Below, piece by piece: positions 61,961-64,000 of a DNA stretch of 64,000 bases. The position numbers and the translations under genes were made by a program. The DNA is from Microbacterium pygmaeum (GTDB lineage Bacteria; Actinomycetota; Actinomycetes; Actinomycetales; Microbacteriaceae). How positions within the stretch are numbered: the stretch's first letter is position 1; every line of letters starts with the position of its first letter. Under the pieces are notes generated by a model, which had not been told where the DNA came from, did not search any database, and saw only the letters and a list, made by a program, of their open reading frames with translations. The stretch is from contig NZ_LT629692.1 in assembly GCF_900100885.1 (NCBI RefSeq), positions 186,001-250,000 of the forward strand, in the 5' to 3' direction.

Positions 61961-62009
61961 TTGCCTCAGAATGCGCGGCACCGCTCCGGCGGGCCGCGAA
62001 CCGGGGCAA
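61961..62009. repeat. TTGCC...GGCAA palindromic element
   Basis: TTGCC (61961-61965) pairs with GGCAA (62005-62009), and inner arms CGCGG and CCGCG also pair. It is the second member of the local palindrome family. The gap 61855-62160 contains this element and the next, and no gene that I can support. Confidence 0.5.
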
Positions 62010-62034
62010 ATGAACGGCCGTGGATGAAGTTCAG

Positions 62035-62083
62035 TTGCCTCAGACTTCGCTACGGGCAGCGATCAGACAGCCATCCGAGGCAA
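62035..62083. repeat. TTGCCTC...GAGGCAA palindromic element
   Basis: Perfect 7-bp arms at 62035-62041 and 62077-62083 around a 35-nt loop. Third member of the palindrome family, upstream of the DUF559-like gene on the minus strand. Confidence 0.5.
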
Positions 62084-62160
62084 ATGAGCGACGGATGCCG
62101 CAACCCGGCCCGCGGCGAGGGTCACACGTGCCGGCGCGCAGATGCGCGCACCGCGCGCTG

Positions 62161-62889
62161 CTAGTTCGAGCCGTAGATCGGCACCCGCACGCTGTCGAAC
62201 TCGGCGCTGCCGGCGAGGATCAGCGACACGTCGCTGTCCTCCTCCAGCCCGTCGACGACGGCGACGGCAGCGCGCGGGGCCATGTCCATCGTGCAGACCT
62301 GGTCGGCGGGCGGCGTCACGAAGGTCACGGTGACCTCAGCGGGGCCGGTCGCCGCGACATCCTGGATCACCGGTGCGCACGAGGAAGAACCCCACGTGAG
62401 CAGGACGAACTCGCCGTCCTCGTCGGTCCATCCGGCGCTGGGCAGGTAGTCGGTGGTGCCGCCTCCGGCGAGCCCGTCGACGCCGTCCAGCTCGGCGGTG
62501 CCGGCGAAGTTGTCGCCGCCCACGGTGATGGCGAGGTCCTTCGAAGGATCGACGCCCTCCGGCGCGTCCACCAGCGTCACCCGAGGCACCAGGTCCCGCG
62601 TGCAGGGGGTGGTCTCCTCGGGCTCGACGAGCGTCACCGAGAGCGAGCCGTCCGCCTCGAGCTGCGCGTCCTCGGCCGCGGGCACACAGGTCGAGCTGCC
62701 CTGGGTCACGAGGCCGATCAGGCGTCCGTCATCGAGCCAGGCCGCGGTGATCTCCGCGTCGGTGCTCGACTCCGATGCGCCGGGCGTCGCCGCCGTCCCG
62801 CCGGACGAGGATGCGCAGCCGGCGAGGGCTCCGCCGAGGAGAAGGGCGACGCCGAGACCGGCCAGGAGTGAGGGGGTGCGACGATCCAT
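62161..62889 (-). CDS. Lipoprotein with internal duplication
   Basis: 242 residues from the ATG at 62889. Signal peptide with lipobox ALAGC near residue 22. The exported part consists of two related halves: GLVTQGSSTCVP with CTRDLVPRVTLVD (about 55-105) and LLTWGSSSCAPV with CTMDMAPRAAVAV (about 150-210). Each half has two Cys that could pair. No named family is recognised. A longer in-frame start (62982) is less likely because the signal peptide begins at 62889. Confidence 0.8.
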   Translation of the reverse strand: MDRRTPSLLAGLGVALLLGGALAGCASSSGGTAATPGASESSTDAEITAAWLDDGRLIGLVTQGSSTCVPAAEDAQLEADGSLSVTLVEPEETTPCTRDLVPRVTLVDAPEGVDPSKDLAITVGGDNFAGTAELDGVDGLAGGGTTDYLPSAGWTDEDGEFVLLTWGSSSCAPVIQDVAATGPAEVTVTFVTPPADQVCTMDMAPRAAVAVVDGLEEDSDVSLILAGSAEFDSVRVPIYGSN

Positions 62890-63082
62890 GAGCGTGCGGC
62901 CTTCCGAATGCGGTGTGCAGGGGGCGAGGGTGGTGCGCCGGATGCGCGGAAACCGCATCGACAGAACCATCATGGCGCGCACCGCTGAGCGATGACGGAG
63001 AGATCGGTAACGCCCCGATCACAATGCGAGAAGGGTCCCCGGAAAGCGCGCAGATCGCGCGACCCGCGGCATCCGCACCGTC

Positions 63083-64000
63083 CTACTGCAACGCAGACGT
63101 CAGACGCGCCAGGTTGTCCAGCACGGTCGAGCGAAGCGGCTGCTTCTCCCACTCCTCGAGCGTGAGCTGCCGGCTGAGGGCTCGATAGGATGCCTCGACC
63201 TCGCGCATCTCGCTGACGAACTCCTCGCCGCGAACGAGCATCGAGATCTCCATGTTCAGACCGAACGAGCGCATGTCCATGTTGCTGGAGCCGATGATGG
63301 CGACCTCGTCGTCGATCGTCATCGACTTGCTGTGCAGGATGTACGGGCGCCGGTACATCCAGATGTGCACGCCCGCGCGCAGCAGCGCCTCGTAGTAGCT
63401 GCGCTGCGCGTGGTAGACCATCGCCTGGTCGCCCTCTTCCGAGACGAACAGTTCGACGTGGATGCCGCGCTGGCACGCGGTCGTGATCGCCAGGAGCAGC
63501 GCCTCATCCGGGACGAAGTACGGGCTGACGATGATGATCTTGCGCTGCGCGGCGTAGAGGAGCCCGGCGAACAGCTTGAGATTGTTCTCGAACTCGAACC
63601 CCGGTCCGGAGGGGATGATCTGGCAGTCCAAGTCGCCCGGTCCGGTCTTCACGTCGAAGAGATCGATCTCGTCCGTGAGCACCTCGTCCGTCTCGCTGTA
63701 CCAGTCGCTGAGGAAGACGGCGTTGACGGATGCCACGACCGGCCCCTCGAAGCGGGCCATCAGATCCACCCAGTGCAGACCGCGTTTGATGTTCTTCTTG
63801 AGGTTGTAGGTCGAGTCGGTGACGTTCTGCGATCCGGTGAACGCGACGCGTCCGTCCACGACGAGGAGCTTGCGGTGATTGCGCAGATCGGGGCGCTGGT
63901 ACTTCCCCTTGAACGGCTGCACCGGCAGCATCAGATGCCATTCCGCGCCCATCGCGTCAAGGCGCCTGAGGGTCTTCTTGTAGAACGGCTTGCCACGGTT
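63083..64000 (-). CDS. cls: Cardiolipin synthase (phospholipase D superfamily), 5' end beyond window
   Basis: The frame is open to the right edge, so the N-terminal membrane part is missing; about 305 residues are seen. Both HKD motifs are present: RNHRKLLVVDGRVAFTGSQN and, later, LHSKSMTIDDEVAIIGSSNMD. The NLKKNIKRGLHWVDLMARFEG stretch and spacing fit cardiolipin synthase, which joins two phosphatidyl groups in the membrane. Confidence 0.92.
   Translation of the reverse strand, partial: NRGKPFYKKTLRRLDAMGAEWHLMLPVQPFKGKYQRPDLRNHRKLLVVDGRVAFTGSQNVTDSTYNLKKNIKRGLHWVDLMARFEGPVVASVNAVFLSDWYSETDEVLTDEIDLFDVKTGPGDLDCQIIPSGPGFEFENNLKLFAGLLYAAQRKIIIVSPYFVPDEALLLAITTACQRGIHVELFVSEEGDQAMVYHAQRSYYEALLRAGVHIWMYRRPYILHSKSMTIDDEVAIIGSSNMDMRSFGLNMEISMLVRGEEFVSEMREVEASYRALSRQLTLEEWEKQPLRSTVLDNLARLTSALQ

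Overview
The window is a 64 kb piece of a high-GC actinobacterial chromosome, most likely Microbacterium or a close Microbacteriaceae relative. I infer this from dense GC-rich coding, frequent GTG starts, many ATGA/GTGA gene overlaps, a ClpC-type Clp ATPase, the short GNAT-type ArgA seen in actinobacteria, a DUF559-like orphan protein, and metabolic clusters typical of soil actinobacteria. No marker gene that would fix the species is present. Gene calls rest on reading translations by eye; no database search was run.

Layout. 1-8.1 kb: a yaeQ fragment, a PhzF-like protein, an XRE regulator and SDR pair that share a promoter-proximal box, a DHFR-fold protein, a methyltransferase, then a two-component system facing a VanY-like D,D-carboxypeptidase and a VanZ-like protein across a perfect palindrome. 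8.1-14 kb: a tiny membrane protein, a very large LuxR/LAL regulator with a small gene in front of it, an ion-channel-like protein and a serine hydrolase. 14-17.2 kb: a GntR regulator, an enolase-superfamily sugar-acid dehydratase and an MFS transporter around an operator-like sequence. 17.2-28.5 kb: a complete-looking amino-sugar locus. It holds the SIS isomerase/deaminase, ROK kinase, NagA/AgaA deacetylase, PfkB kinase, class II aldolase and an esterase on the minus strand. Divergent from these are a DeoR regulator, a Gfo/Idh/MocA protein and an ABC importer without its ATPase. It best fits uptake and breakdown of GalNAc- or GlcNAc-like sugars to triose phosphates.

28.6-33.3 kb: an M23-like lipoprotein, a DUF2256 mini-protein coupled to a cryptochrome/photolyase, and an IS481-type element inserted at the 3' end of a tRNA-Ser(CGA) gene. 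33.3-40.4 kb: a receiver/thioredoxin-reductase-like fusion, an F420-type LLM oxidoreductase, an MFS drug exporter, L-lactate dehydrogenase, radA and a small conserved protein. 40.4-47.5 kb: GntR, SDR, aldehyde dehydrogenase, glutamine-amidotransferase-type hydrolase, a glutamine-synthetase-like ligase and a divergent ethanolamine-type permease. Together these look like a microcompartment-free ethanolamine (or polyamine) pathway through gamma-glutamylated intermediates.

48.3-56.2 kb: phenylacetate degradation, with a TetR (PaaR-like) regulator, paaZ, paaI, paaABCDE and an enoyl-CoA hydratase. Two AACGATCG-type palindromes sit in its two divergent promoter regions. 56.2-64 kb: argA, clpC, a DUF2975 protein with its small HTH partner, a DUF559-like protein surrounded by short interspersed palindromes, a two-repeat lipoprotein and the 3' part of a cardiolipin synthase that runs off the right edge. 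Regulatory structure is rich: operator-like palindromes, tandem repeats at gene ends, and two hairpins that coincide with translation starts.
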